Part shown: one piece after another, positions 16,773 to 25,975 of the stretch
Numbering within the stretch: position 1 is the stretch's first letter
How the letters are laid out: every line of letters begins with the position of its first letter
DNA from: Porticoccus sp.
GTDB lineage: Bacteria > Pseudomonadota > Gammaproteobacteria > Pseudomonadales > Porticoccaceae
DNA: 36,961 nt
Reading direction: 5' to 3'
NCBI GenBank assembly: GCA_002733125.1
Contig: NVUM01000005.1
Span: 101,926-138,886, forward strand
Notes under the pieces: generated by a model
Told to the model about the DNA's origin: nothing
The model's input: the letters and a program-made list of their open reading frames with translations, nothing else
The model's database searches: none
Made by a program: the position numbers and the translations under genes

Positions 16773-17099
16773 ATGGCTGTTTATTTAATCGCTGATGTCA
16801 CCGTGACCGATGAAGCATGGATAGCGGATTACGCTATTAACGTGCACGATATCGCCCACAAACACGGCGGCAAGTACCTATCCCGTAGTGCCAACATCAG
16901 TACCGTTGAGGGAGAACCCTGCAAAGCGGATATGATTGCCCTGGTTGAGTTTCCTGATATGGCTGGGTTACAGGCGTTTATCAATGATCCCGAGTACAAG
17001 GCATTCCGGGAGTCAAGAATAAAAGGCAGCATCAGCAATTTGCATGTGATTGATGACTCTGACGCGGCAAAGACCATTCCCTATTTGCCAAAAGGCTGA
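16773..17099 (+). CDS. DUF1330 family protein
   Basis: The 108-residue protein starts MAVYLIADVTVTDEAWIADY and has the ferredoxin-like alpha/beta pattern of DUF1330, with GGKYLSR, the ALVEFPDMAGLQAFINDPEYKAFRESR block and a C-terminal strand. Members are small dimeric proteins of the alpha-beta barrel dimer type (related in fold to EthD and antibiotic monooxygenase domains); no general reaction is established. GGAG lies eight bases before the ATG. It follows the membrane gene by 41 bp in the same direction. Confidence 0.85.
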   Translation: MAVYLIADVTVTDEAWIADYAINVHDIAHKHGGKYLSRSANISTVEGEPCKADMIALVEFPDMAGLQAFINDPEYKAFRESRIKGSISNLHVIDDSDAAKTIPYLPKG

Positions 17100-17194
17100 C
17101 CATTCAGCCCACTCGCCCAACACCAGTTACTCCGCACCACCAGCCACTCCGTCCCAGGCAGAGCCCCAGCACAACTTGCCGGGGCTGCAGAGTC

Positions 17195-17398
17195 TCAGCC
17201 ATGCTGGTGGTTTGGTCCCGGTTGCAGGTTATCATTGTTTGGCTGCTGCTGTGATTCGACCGCGCGTGAAACTGTGCCAAGTTGCGCATCGGATTGGGGG
17301 ATGATTCGACACACAGGCCAATTTTGCTGCTTCAGACCCTGATTACCCTGCTGGATCGTTTTGTAAGACGACTGACGTTTCTCATACAATTTACTCAT
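17195..17398 (-). CDS. Possible 67-residue polar protein
   Basis: The frame starts at an ATG at 17398 with AAAAGGAG nine bases upstream, the strongest ribosome site in this gap. The protein begins MSKLYEKRQSSYKTIQQGNQ, is Gln/Asn-rich and hydrophilic, and ends PGPNHQHG, with one Cys and no membrane segment. I do not recognise a family. An imperfect hairpin (AGCCCC/GGGGCT, 17162-17188) follows but has no U-tract. It may be a real small gene, or a degraded one. Confidence 0.45.
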   Translation of the reverse strand: MSKLYEKRQSSYKTIQQGNQGLKQQNWPVCRIIPQSDAQLGTVSRAVESQQQPNNDNLQPGPNHQHG

Positions 17399-17765
17399 AA
17401 TCTAAAACTCCTTTTTCAATCTGACCTAACCGAAGAGCATGGCAAAATAACGAAACTCAATGGTATGGAGAGCTTCGTCACAGTTCTGATAACTGGCGCA
17501 CAAAATTCTCTTTAAAAAGTATAGGTCTTCCCTTGTTGCAGGCTTATTTCATTTTGATTTTAATTTCAGGTGGGGACTTATTACCCAGACGGCCTCCAAA
17601 AGTTCAATCAAAAACTCCTGGTTGGTATCACCGACAAGCACAATACGCATTCATTCCCAATGTAGGTTACAACAATGCAGTCCGGGGAATATAAGGACTT
17701 CTTCGCCCCTATACAAATGACATTCATGTAAAAACAGTCTGACACCAAGAAATGGCGCCCGACGG
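17399..17765. other. Intergenic stretch with a short ORF that may be a gene remnant
   Basis: This 367 bp has no gene of normal size. A 33-codon minus-strand frame (17549-17650) begins MRIVLVGDTNQEFLIELLEA and then hits a stop. Its start resembles the first strand-turn-helix of a receiver or nucleotide-binding domain, so it may be the surviving front of a lost gene. Nothing else is supported. Confidence 0.4.
17549..17650 (-). pseudogene. Possible truncated gene front (33 codons)
   Basis: The frame MRIVLVGDTNQEFLIELLEAV ends after 33 codons at TGA (17549-17551). The hydrophobic strand followed by GDTN and an amphipathic helix looks like the opening of a Rossmann-like or receiver domain, but no continuation was found in the other frames nearby. 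It may equally be chance. Confidence 0.2.
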
Positions 17766-18266
17766 CTAATGCCGGCCAACCGGATAGAATAACGGTTCTG
17801 CACCTTGCTCGGGCTGAGGAGGTCTCTGCAACACCTTGCTGGCGGCATTCACCGCGAACTCCCGGTACTTTTTCTCAATGTCTTCCCGTTCCCGGTCATA
17901 GCGCAGTTTGTCGCGGGTACTGAGTTTCTGCCATTCATCCAGAATCGGGATGTGGGCCGTGGCCTCCGTCAATTGAAAAAATACCTGATAATGCTCCCGC
18001 TCGTGCTCGGGCAGATCCAGCTGCCCAGCCATCATACTGATGCGAATGGCCCCTTCCGTGAGCGTGACCTGGTCGGCCACAATGGCCGAAGCAATCACAT
18101 GTATACTCTTGCGGTAGTGGGCTTTACGATCCTCCTGCTCTATTGCCAGCGCCTCTTCCCTGGCGTTCTGTGTATTTTTCAGCTTACGCAGTTGCAGGTA
18201 CAGGTATAAGGCATAGCCACTCAAGCCAATTAAAATAACCAGTGCCAGACTCGTGATCAGTGTCAT
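17766..18266 (-). CDS. DUF2489 family membrane-anchored protein
   Basis: The 166-residue protein has one N-terminal membrane helix (LITSLALVILIGLSGYALYLYL) followed by a charged helical cytoplasmic domain with HVIASAIVADQVTLTEGAIRIS and the C-terminal REDIEKKYREFAVNAASKVL, as in DUF2489 proteins of Pseudomonas and Vibrio. The function is unknown. AGAGGAG lies six bases before the ATG. The gene follows rmuC by 68 bp on the same strand, so the two may be co-transcribed, but no shared role is known. Confidence 0.85.
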   Translation of the reverse strand: MTLITSLALVILIGLSGYALYLYLQLRKLKNTQNAREEALAIEQEDRKAHYRKSIHVIASAIVADQVTLTEGAIRISMMAGQLDLPEHEREHYQVFFQLTEATAHIPILDEWQKLSTRDKLRYDREREDIEKKYREFAVNAASKVLQRPPQPEQGAEPLFYPVGRH

Positions 18267-18334
18267 TACATACTCCTCTGAAAGATGTGCGACCAGATAC
18301 CGGATCGCGATCGGCCTGAACCGCTAACGGGCAA

Positions 18335-19672
18335 TTATTCCTGCTGATGAAGGCTAGCCCGCAATGAAGCATCATCCTGTTCAGTAGCGTTCTCGACCAG
18401 ATTATCGGGTAGTGAGCGCTTGGTACGGGCACCCAGTTTTTTGATGTCTTCAAATTTTTTGATCAGGTTGCCCCTGCCATCGACGAGGCGTTTACGGGTT
18501 TGTTGCCAGGCCTCCTGACTCTTGTCGATATGCCGACCCAGGTCGTCCAGGGACTCCACAACCAGCACCAGCTGGTCATACAGTTTGCCCGCTTCAGCAG
18601 CAATCTGCTGAGCGTTGCGGTTCTGGTCTTCATAACGCCAGATATTGTGAATCGTTCGCAATGTTGCCAGCAGGGTGGAAGGACTCACTAGAATAATACC
18701 CTTGTCATAGGCATCCCGGAAAAGTGTATGATCATGCTCCAGCGCCAGCATAAAGGCTGCCTCCACAGGTACAAAAATCAGCACAAAGTCCAGACTATTC
18801 ACACCTTCGAGTTGCTCGTACGCTTTGCGACTCAGTCCATTAATGTGGGCGCGCAGGGAAAGAATATGCTGTTTCAGGGAGCGCTGTTTCTCTTCGGGCA
18901 ATTCTGCGCGGCAATAGCGTTCGTAGTCCGTTAATGACACTTTCGCATCCACCACAATGTCCCGCTGATCCGGCAGGTGAATAATGACATCAGGGTTTCG
19001 ACGGTCGCCCTCCTCGTTCTTCAGGGGCACCTGGGTTTCATATTCACGCCCCTTGGTCAGCCCGGACTGTTCCAGAATCCGCTCCAGAATAACCTCACCC
19101 CAGTTGCCCTGAAACTTGCTCTCACCCTTCAATGCATTAGCCAGCAAAACGGCGTCTTCCCCAACCTTCTGGGCCTGTTTCTGCAACTCTACGATCTGAC
19201 CCACCAGTTTGTTGCGCTCGGCGTTTTCCTTGTCATAGGCATCCTCAACTTTCTTGCGGAAATCATGAATCTCCTTTCTCAGCGGATCAATACTGCTGTT
19301 GAGTGTCCGACTGCTCTGCTCTGAAAATTTTTGCTGTTTTGCATCAAAGATACGGTTGGCAAGGTTTTCGAACTCCTGAACCAGCGACTCACGGGCCTGC
19401 CTGAGCAACTGCAATTGCTCTTCGTAACGGGTCCGCTCACCTTCGAGGCGGGCCTCGAGTGAGGCTTTGTCGCGGTTGAGCGCGCCGAGCTCTGTCTCGC
19501 GCTGATGAAGTCTGCTGCCTTGGTTTTCCAGCTCTTCTGACAAACGGGAAATGGTCACATCGGACACTGCACGCTGTTTTTCAGACAGCTGGCGGGTCAG
19601 CAGAAAAGTCAGCAGCACGCCGGCAACAAAGCCAGCTGCGAGCAATAAAAACGTATTCAGGGTCAGAAGCAT
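18335..19672 (-). CDS. rmuC: DNA recombination protein RmuC
   Basis: RmuC limits inversions at short inverted repeats and is a predicted nuclease. The chosen start at 19672 (445 residues) opens into an N-terminal membrane helix (MLLTLNTFLLLAAGFVAGVLLTFLL) and has GGGA seven bases before it; an ATG at 19708 in the same frame would add 12 residues. A long coiled coil covers about residues 30-185. The C-terminal RmuC domain has NWGEVILERILEQSGL, the PD-(D/E)XK-like NPDVIIHLPDQRDIVVDAKVS and FVPVEAAFMLALEHD. The length is near E. coli RmuC (475). It is divergent from the AddB-like gene, so repair genes flank a shared 85 bp promoter region. Confidence 0.94.
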   Translation of the reverse strand: MLLTLNTFLLLAAGFVAGVLLTFLLTRQLSEKQRAVSDVTISRLSEELENQGSRLHQRETELGALNRDKASLEARLEGERTRYEEQLQLLRQARESLVQEFENLANRIFDAKQQKFSEQSSRTLNSSIDPLRKEIHDFRKKVEDAYDKENAERNKLVGQIVELQKQAQKVGEDAVLLANALKGESKFQGNWGEVILERILEQSGLTKGREYETQVPLKNEEGDRRNPDVIIHLPDQRDIVVDAKVSLTDYERYCRAELPEEKQRSLKQHILSLRAHINGLSRKAYEQLEGVNSLDFVLIFVPVEAAFMLALEHDHTLFRDAYDKGIILVSPSTLLATLRTIHNIWRYEDQNRNAQQIAAEAGKLYDQLVLVVESLDDLGRHIDKSQEAWQQTRKRLVDGRGNLIKKFEDIKKLGARTKRSLPDNLVENATEQDDASLRASLHQQE

Positions 19673-19757
19673 GGTGTTTCCCGGGTACAAAAATTTCAGT
19701 GCTGGCAAACAACACCATCACGGTACTGTTTTGGTAAATATTGAGGGTTGTGCGATC

Positions 19758-22451
19758 ATGAAAGATGATTCAAGGATAACAAAGAAACCCACCATGATGC
19801 GCCCGCTTTTTGATATTGACCCACTCAGGGAAGAGCTTGGCAAGGGCGCACTGATTCTTACGCCCAACAATCGACTGGCCAGCAAAATCCGCCAGGCCTG
19901 GGGCCTTTCGCAACATTCAGGCGCCCTGCACTGGTCGGCACCCGAAGTGTATGCCCTGGAACAATGGATCCATGAGCAGTGGCTGCGCTGCTGTGACGCC
20001 GGTTTCATCGAGGCAGCGGCGGGTTCCGGACTGGGGACTGCCATGGAGTTATTCCTCTGGGAGCAGGTCGTGGCTGAAGACCGCGAGCGACCCGCCACAG
20101 TATTGCCGGCAAACTTTGCAAGATTGGCGAGTAACAGTTATGCCAACATCCAGAACTACCTGGTACCGGATAACCGTCTACAACAGGAAGCACCTCTACT
20201 GTGGCGGTGGATCAGTCATTTTCGCGAGAAGCTCAGCCAACATGATCTCATCACGTCCGCCGACAAGGTAGGCATACTCCAGCGGGCCTATAACTGCGGG
20301 ATTCTGCCCGCCATTCCAACCATAACACTCTGCGGGTTTGATACCCTGTCCCCATTGCACCGTAAACTGCTTGAAGGAATCAGCAATCATCTCGTCTTTG
20401 CCGAGGCAAAACCCGTTCTGCCACAGCCGCAACAGGTCGCGCTATACGATGAACAAGCCGAGCTGACTGCTGCCGCCGACTGGGCAGTGGCCCATTATCT
20501 GGCTGCACCTGAAGCCCGCATTGGCATCCTTGTTCCGGAACTACCAAAACTGCGCAATAAAATTGTGCGCCTTCTACGAACCCGCCTGCAACCGGATTAC
20601 AGTGAGCCGGGACAGGTAAGAACCAGCGCGTCTTTCAACTTGTCGGCGGGCATACCGCTCGCTGAAACACCACTGATCGCCTCAGCATTGCTACTGTTGA
20701 CGATCAATCGGGCCGAATTATCGCTAGCGGATTTTTGTCATATGCTCAACACGCCCTTTTGGGGCGACCTGTCTCCCGAACCGAGGGCCAAAGCAGAACT
20801 ATTGCTGCGCAAACAGGGCAGAGTCTCTCTCCGAAGTAGCGAGTTCCGTCATCTGGTCAGTGAGGTGGAGAAAATCACCGACTCCGACATGAGCCAACGG
20901 TTGTCACAAATGGAAGTCCTGCGCCGGTCATTGCCGGCGACTGCCGGGTTCTCTGCATGGCTGGCACTGTTTCAGCAACAGTTGACCACGCTGGGGTGGC
21001 CCGGTGAGCGCACACTGGACAGCGAGGAATATCAGCAGCGACAGCATTGGCTGGACATGCTTGAACAATACCAGTCACTGGATCAGCTGAATTGCAAGGT
21101 AAGCCTGAACGAAGCATTGCAACAGCTCCAACAACTGTCTTATGGCACTGTTTTCCAGGCAGAAACACCCGATAGCAGCATTCAGGTTCTGGGGTTTCTC
21201 GAAGGTGCGGGGCTGCATTTTGATCATCTCTGGGTCATGGGCCTGGACAACCGCCGCTGGCCACAACCCACATCGCTCAACCCGCTGTTACCGGTTGGCC
21301 TGCAACGAGAATTCGGTATGCCGAGAACGGACCCCGGGCGAGAACGCGAACTGGCAGAACGGCAACTCGAAAATCTGATGAAAGCGGCCCCCAAAGTCAT
21401 CCTGAGCTACAGCCAGTTTGACGGTGACCAGCAGTTACAACCCACCAATCTGATTACTGGCGCGGCAAAAATCGAACCGGATGAACTGCCCCTGAAAACT
21501 GGTCAGGTTGTGAATTTCGTCGCGCTGGAACCGGTTTCCTGTGAGTTTGCACCACCACTCAATACAGCAAAAGAAGCTGTCAGAGGTGGCACCCGTATCC
21601 TGAAAAATCAGGCCAGTTGCCCCTTCAATGCCTTTGCCATTCATCGATTGGGGGCAGAGCAACCCCGCGAACCCTCCATCGGTCTCAATGCAGGGGATCG
21701 AGGTTCATTGATTCATGAATGCCTGAGGCAACTTTGGCACTACCTGGAAAACCAGCAACAGTTGCTGGCACTGCCCGAACCGGAGCTGACGTCACTGATT
21801 GAGTCAACCGTCAATACTGCCTTGAAACCCTGGCAGAGGCGACGGGCAGACCTGTTCGGCAAGGCATTTACCCGCATTGAACAACAACGGTTGGGAGGCT
21901 TACTGAAACAATGGCTAACCGTTGAGAAACAGCGGCCACCCTTCAGCGTGGCCTCACTCGAAAAGCATGAAAACACGCAGTTTTGTGGCTTACCTTTACA
22001 TCTGGTCATCGACCGGATTGATCAGTTAGCTGATGGCCAGACAGTCATCATTGACTACAAAACCGGCAAAGCGGTGACTGGCCAGTGGCTGGGTGATCGC
22101 CCGGATGATCTCCAGCTACCGCTTTATTTATTGTGCAGCGAAACACCCGCATCGGCTATTTGCTTTGCCCTCATCAGCCCATCGGAACCTGTGTTTACAG
22201 GCTACTCCGAGACCGAGGGCCTGCTACCCGGTGTAGCCCCCCCCACTGGCAAAAAGAACGAACCGGAAAGCTGGCAGGGCCTGATGGATCATTGGCAACA
22301 GGCAGCGGCTACCCTGGTGAATGAATTCAAGGCCGGCTATGCCGCTATCTCTTTCCATGGCGATTATGCCAAGCGGTATCAGACCGAGCTGGAACCGCTG
22401 AACCGGGTCGCTGAAAGGCAGCAGCTATTTGCCGACGGGGACGAGGCATGA
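19758..22451 (+). CDS. AddB-like PD-(D/E)XK nuclease (TIGR03623-type), partner of AddA-like helicase
   Basis: From the ATG at 19758 (GAGGG ten bases upstream) the protein has 897 residues. ATGs at 19794 and 19797 are alternatives; frame before 19758 is antisense to rmuC. The N terminus has GALILTPNNRLASKIR, the degenerate nucleotide-binding motif of this family. The C-terminal nuclease domain has HLVIDRIDQL and VIIDYKTGK (active-site Asp and Lys at about 766-768). Cys in ASCPFNAFAIHRL (about 621) matches the first Fe-S ligand of AddB-type nucleases. The expected C-terminal C-x2-C-x-L-x2-L-C-R cluster is instead R-Y-Q-T-E-L-E-P-L-N-R (R873, T876, N882). The gene overlaps addA by 4 bp; together they should process double-strand breaks like AddAB/RecBCD. 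Confidence 0.85.
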   Translation: MKDDSRITKKPTMMRPLFDIDPLREELGKGALILTPNNRLASKIRQAWGLSQHSGALHWSAPEVYALEQWIHEQWLRCCDAGFIEAAAGSGLGTAMELFLWEQVVAEDRERPATVLPANFARLASNSYANIQNYLVPDNRLQQEAPLLWRWISHFREKLSQHDLITSADKVGILQRAYNCGILPAIPTITLCGFDTLSPLHRKLLEGISNHLVFAEAKPVLPQPQQVALYDEQAELTAAADWAVAHYLAAPEARIGILVPELPKLRNKIVRLLRTRLQPDYSEPGQVRTSASFNLSAGIPLAETPLIASALLLLTINRAELSLADFCHMLNTPFWGDLSPEPRAKAELLLRKQGRVSLRSSEFRHLVSEVEKITDSDMSQRLSQMEVLRRSLPATAGFSAWLALFQQQLTTLGWPGERTLDSEEYQQRQHWLDMLEQYQSLDQLNCKVSLNEALQQLQQLSYGTVFQAETPDSSIQVLGFLEGAGLHFDHLWVMGLDNRRWPQPTSLNPLLPVGLQREFGMPRTDPGRERELAERQLENLMKAAPKVILSYSQFDGDQQLQPTNLITGAAKIEPDELPLKTGQVVNFVALEPVSCEFAPPLNTAKEAVRGGTRILKNQASCPFNAFAIHRLGAEQPREPSIGLNAGDRGSLIHECLRQLWHYLENQQQLLALPEPELTSLIESTVNTALKPWQRRRADLFGKAFTRIEQQRLGGLLKQWLTVEKQRPPFSVASLEKHENTQFCGLPLHLVIDRIDQLADGQTVIIDYKTGKAVTGQWLGDRPDDLQLPLYLLCSETPASAICFALISPSEPVFTGYSETEGLLPGVAPPTGKKNEPESWQGLMDHWQQAAATLVNEFKAGYAAISFHGDYAKRYQTELEPLNRVAERQQLFADGDEA

Positions 22452-25400
22452 CTGTAGCAGATACAGCACAACGCCAGCGGGCGCTGGACCCCAGACGGTC
22501 CTTTGCGGTTGCCGCACCGGCTGGCTCCGGCAAGACAGAACTGCTTACACAGCGTGTATTGGGGTTACTGGCAACGGTGGATGCACCGGAAGAAATCCTC
22601 TGCATGACCTTTACCCGGAAAGCGGCAGGTGAAATGCGACACCGCATTATTCAGGCACTAACACTGGCAGATAGTCATTTTCTGCCGGAGAGCGACCACC
22701 AGCAGGCCACCCTGGAACTCGCTAGCGCAGCCCTTGCCAGAGACCGGGAAAAAAACTGGCAGCTTCTGCAATCCCCCAACCGTTTGCGGATCCAGACCAT
22801 TGATGGCTTTTGCCTCAACCTCGCCCAGCAACTGGGCCTGGAAAGTGGTATCGGCGACTATGCCGAGCCCCTGGAAGATGCGGAACCTCACTTTCGCCTG
22901 GTCATTGCCGAATGGCTGCTCCGCGAACTGGAACAGCAAACATCCCTGGGACAGGCAGTGGAAACCCTCCTCCAGCATCTGGATAACGACCTCGACAAGC
23001 TGGAGCAATTGCTGATTGCATTACTGAAAAAGCGCGAGCAGTGGCTGTCTCATATGTTCAGTAGCAGGGATGCCCGGGATTACCTGGAATCCTTCCTAAA
23101 CAATGTGATTGAAGAAACATTGGCCGCAACAGCCGAGCTCCTGACACCCTTCGCCAGCGAACTGGCCCTGCTGGCTGATTATGCCGGTAGTCAACTGCCA
23201 TCGGAGAAAAATGATCTGCCGCTCAGATTGTGCAAGGGAATGATCGGGTTACCCGGTCACTCTGCGGAAGAGCTACCCATATGGCTGGGCATTTGTGAGC
23301 TCTTGCTGACTAAGGATCTAAAATGGCGGAGCCGCGTGGACAAAAACACGGGCTTTCCAACCGAGGTCGACGGCGACAAGGCCCTGGCCAAACAACGAAA
23401 GGCAAGCCATGCCGAGCTGATTGATCAACTGAAGGCCACCTGCGGGCTGAAAGACCTGCTTGAAGATATTCGAGCACTGCCCGCGCCCCGCTATGAAGAA
23501 AATCAGTGGCTGGCACTCAATGCACTTACCTATTTACTCCCCACCCTGGCGGCGGCGCTGAGCCTGCATTTCCAGCAGCACCGGGTGTGCGATTTTACCG
23601 AAATCACCCTGGCCGCCCTCCGCGCATTGGGTCCCGAAGATGAACCAACCGATCTGGCACTGCGGCTGGACTATCAGATCAAACATATTCTCACCGATGA
23701 ATTTCAGGATACCTCATCGGTACAGTTTGATATTTTGCGCCGCCTTATCGCAGGCTGGGAGCAGAATGATGGCCGCACGCTGTTCATCGTCGGCGATGCC
23801 ATGCAATCACTGTACAGTTTCCGCAACGCCAATGTGGGCTTGTTTCTGGAGGCCCGAACACTGCCCATCGGTCAACTGCAACTTGAAGCTCTGGATTTGC
23901 AGGTCAACTTTCGCTCCCAGGAAAACCTCATCCACTGGGTAAACGACGCCTTCCCCCATATTTTTCCGGCACGCGACGAGATCGGTCGTGGCGCCGTCAG
24001 TTACAGACCCGCCACTGCTTTTCATGGTGCTCTATCGGAGCAGCCGGTCACGCTGGATGCCTTCATCAACGCACCTGACAACAGCGCTGAAGCCTCGCGG
24101 ATAGTGGCACTGGTCAATGCCGCTAAAAAACGTAATCCACAGGGTTCGATCGCCATACTGGTCCGCACCCGAACCCAGCTGCCAGACATTCTTGCAGCAC
24201 TCCGTGAGGCAGGACACCACTGGCAGGCAACCGATATTGACCCCCTCGGCAACCGCATGCCCGTGGTCGATCTGATGTCCCTGACTCGCGCACTCCTGTC
24301 ACCTGCTGACCGGATTGCCTGGCTGGCTGTGCTCAGAGCACCCTGGTGCGGGCTGGACATGGCTGATCTCCTGACGATCAGTACGGCGGAATCCGTTGGA
24401 GACGACTGCGAAACAACTCAGGAACGTTTTCCACTATTGCTGAAACAACTGGCTCGCATAACAGCAATACCAGGGTTATCGCCAGACGGCCGACAAATTC
24501 TCCAAAGGGTTGGGGAAACACTGATTGAAGCCTGGCAACAACGCCAGCGACTACCCCTGCGCTGCTGGATTGAGGGGACCTGGCGTGCCCTCGGGGGTGC
24601 CGTTGCACTGAACTCCATCACAGACCAGCAACACTGTGACCAGTATTTGGATTTGCTGGAAAAACACGAGTCTGCAGGAAGTATCGAGCACTGGCCCACC
24701 TTTGAAAAAGCAGTTAAATCGCTCTACGCCAAAGCCGATGTCGGATCGGACAGTACCCTCCATGTGATGACCATTCACAAAGCCAAGGGACTGGAGTTTG
24801 ATACCGTCATCCTACCCGGCCTGAACCGTAAACCCCGGGGAGAAGACAGGCAATTGCTACTGTGGCAGGAACGCACCAGTAGCAACGGGGAGAATCAACT
24901 GCTCATCAGCCCACTGTTCCGGGCAGACCAACAGAATGATCCGCTTTATCAGTTCCTGAACCGCGAGCGAAAACTAAAAATCAAACTCGAAACCGCACGG
25001 ATCCTTTATGTTGCGACCACACGCGCCATTGGTCATCTACACCTGCTCTGCACCATGTCTAGTGACAATCCAGCAGCCGGCAGCCTGCTGGATAGCCTTT
25101 GGCCAGCGCTGAAAAACGACTTTGAAAACAGATCCACGTGGATTCAGTGGCATGATTATCCACTCGAAGAAAACACACCTATACGCGCCCATGAAACGGC
25201 GCTCAGCTCTCTGCGCCGCCTACCGGTTGACTGGGGAACACCGCCAACAACCGGAGTTGCACAGACTTCGCCAACCGTGGTGGAGGAAGCTGTAGCGTCC
25301 AATGAGCTGGGCAGTGGCAACACGGCTCCGGAAGCTCGCCATACCGGTACTGTTTTACACCGTATTCTGCAGCAGATAGTTATTGAAGGTATTGGCCAAT

Positions 25401-25846
25401 GGTCCACAGCGACTATTCAGCAACGCATACCTTTCTGGAAGATTCAGCTACGACAGCTCGGTCTATGCGATACTTCAGCACCATTGGCAATATTGGCTAA
25501 GGCTGTAGAAAACTGCCTTAGTGATCCAACGGCCAGGTGGATTCTGGACAATCGGCATCAAGATAGTGCCACCGAACTGGCTATTGGCTACATTGCACCA
25601 AACGGTGAGCCGAAAACCGCTGTCATCGACCGCAGTTTTGTCGATAGGGGTATCCGCTGGATAATCGATTACAAAACCGCCGCCCCGGCAGTAGGGCAAT
25701 CAGAGCAACAATTTCTGAAGCAACAAGTGGCTCAATATCAGGAACAACTTCAGCGCTACGCCCGGCTGTTCGAGGAACCCACTGCCACACCTATCAGGAA
25801 AGCGCTGTATTTTCCTTTACTGCAGGCAATCGAGACCATTCCCTGA
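22448..25846 (+). CDS. addA: AddA-like UvrD/RecB-type helicase-nuclease
   Basis: The 1132-residue protein has the superfamily 1A helicase motifs in order: AVAAPAGSGKTELLTQRV (motif I, about residues 18-35), MTFTRKAAGEMRHRI (Ia), DEFQDT at 417-422 (II), VGDAMQSLYSFRNAN (III), LQVNFRS (IV), VMTIHKAKGLEFDTVI (V) and LYVATTRA (VI). The C terminus has an intact RecB-type nuclease motif, with VIDRSFVDRGIRWIIDYKT around residues 1058-1077. This fits a complete AddA/RecB-like motor that resects broken DNA ends before RecA loading. Its ATG overlaps the stop of the AddB-like gene by 4 bp (ATGA), so the pair should be made in equal amounts. No recBCD genes are seen in the window. Confidence 0.93.
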   Translation: MTVADTAQRQRALDPRRSFAVAAPAGSGKTELLTQRVLGLLATVDAPEEILCMTFTRKAAGEMRHRIIQALTLADSHFLPESDHQQATLELASAALARDREKNWQLLQSPNRLRIQTIDGFCLNLAQQLGLESGIGDYAEPLEDAEPHFRLVIAEWLLRELEQQTSLGQAVETLLQHLDNDLDKLEQLLIALLKKREQWLSHMFSSRDARDYLESFLNNVIEETLAATAELLTPFASELALLADYAGSQLPSEKNDLPLRLCKGMIGLPGHSAEELPIWLGICELLLTKDLKWRSRVDKNTGFPTEVDGDKALAKQRKASHAELIDQLKATCGLKDLLEDIRALPAPRYEENQWLALNALTYLLPTLAAALSLHFQQHRVCDFTEITLAALRALGPEDEPTDLALRLDYQIKHILTDEFQDTSSVQFDILRRLIAGWEQNDGRTLFIVGDAMQSLYSFRNANVGLFLEARTLPIGQLQLEALDLQVNFRSQENLIHWVNDAFPHIFPARDEIGRGAVSYRPATAFHGALSEQPVTLDAFINAPDNSAEASRIVALVNAAKKRNPQGSIAILVRTRTQLPDILAALREAGHHWQATDIDPLGNRMPVVDLMSLTRALLSPADRIAWLAVLRAPWCGLDMADLLTISTAESVGDDCETTQERFPLLLKQLARITAIPGLSPDGRQILQRVGETLIEAWQQRQRLPLRCWIEGTWRALGGAVALNSITDQQHCDQYLDLLEKHESAGSIEHWPTFEKAVKSLYAKADVGSDSTLHVMTIHKAKGLEFDTVILPGLNRKPRGEDRQLLLWQERTSSNGENQLLISPLFRADQQNDPLYQFLNRERKLKIKLETARILYVATTRAIGHLHLLCTMSSDNPAAGSLLDSLWPALKNDFENRSTWIQWHDYPLEENTPIRAHETALSSLRRLPVDWGTPPTTGVAQTSPTVVEEAVASNELGSGNTAPEARHTGTVLHRILQQIVIEGIGQWSTATIQQRIPFWKIQLRQLGLCDTSAPLAILAKAVENCLSDPTARWILDNRHQDSATELAIGYIAPNGEPKTAVIDRSFVDRGIRWIIDYKTAAPAVGQSEQQFLKQQVAQYQEQLQRYARLFEEPTATPIRKALYFPLLQAIETIP

Positions 25847-25871
25847 GTATTTTTTAGTGACTTCCCGCTCC

Positions 25872-25894
25872 CGGAGACACCATCTTCGTCTCCG
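25872..25894 (+). other. Short hairpin between addA and the DAHP synthase gene
   Basis: CGGAGAC (25872-25878) pairs with GTCTCCG (25888-25894) around a nine-base loop. There is no T-run after it, so it is not a typical terminator. It lies 25 bp after the addA stop and 80 bp before the DAHP synthase start. A -10-like TAGAAT follows at 25933-25938 without a good -35. It could be an mRNA end-protecting stem or a leader structure. Confidence 0.3.
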
Positions 25895-25975
25895 CAAGGC
25901 CTGTAGTGTGCCAAAGCACCCGGAGTTTCATGTAGAATAGCTCGCTGACTGAACCCTTATCGATTCGAGAAGCCA

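Noticed and set aside
17162-17188. AGCCCC/GGGGCT hairpin as a terminator
   Set aside because: Only six base pairs and no U-tract in either direction.
19551-19757. Longer N terminus for the AddB-like protein
   Set aside because: The extra 69 codons are antisense to the rmuC front and lack homology to the family; the ATG at 19758 or 19794 is more likely.
25872-25894. Terminator after addA
   Set aside because: The hairpin has no T-run, so it is listed as a hairpin of unknown use.
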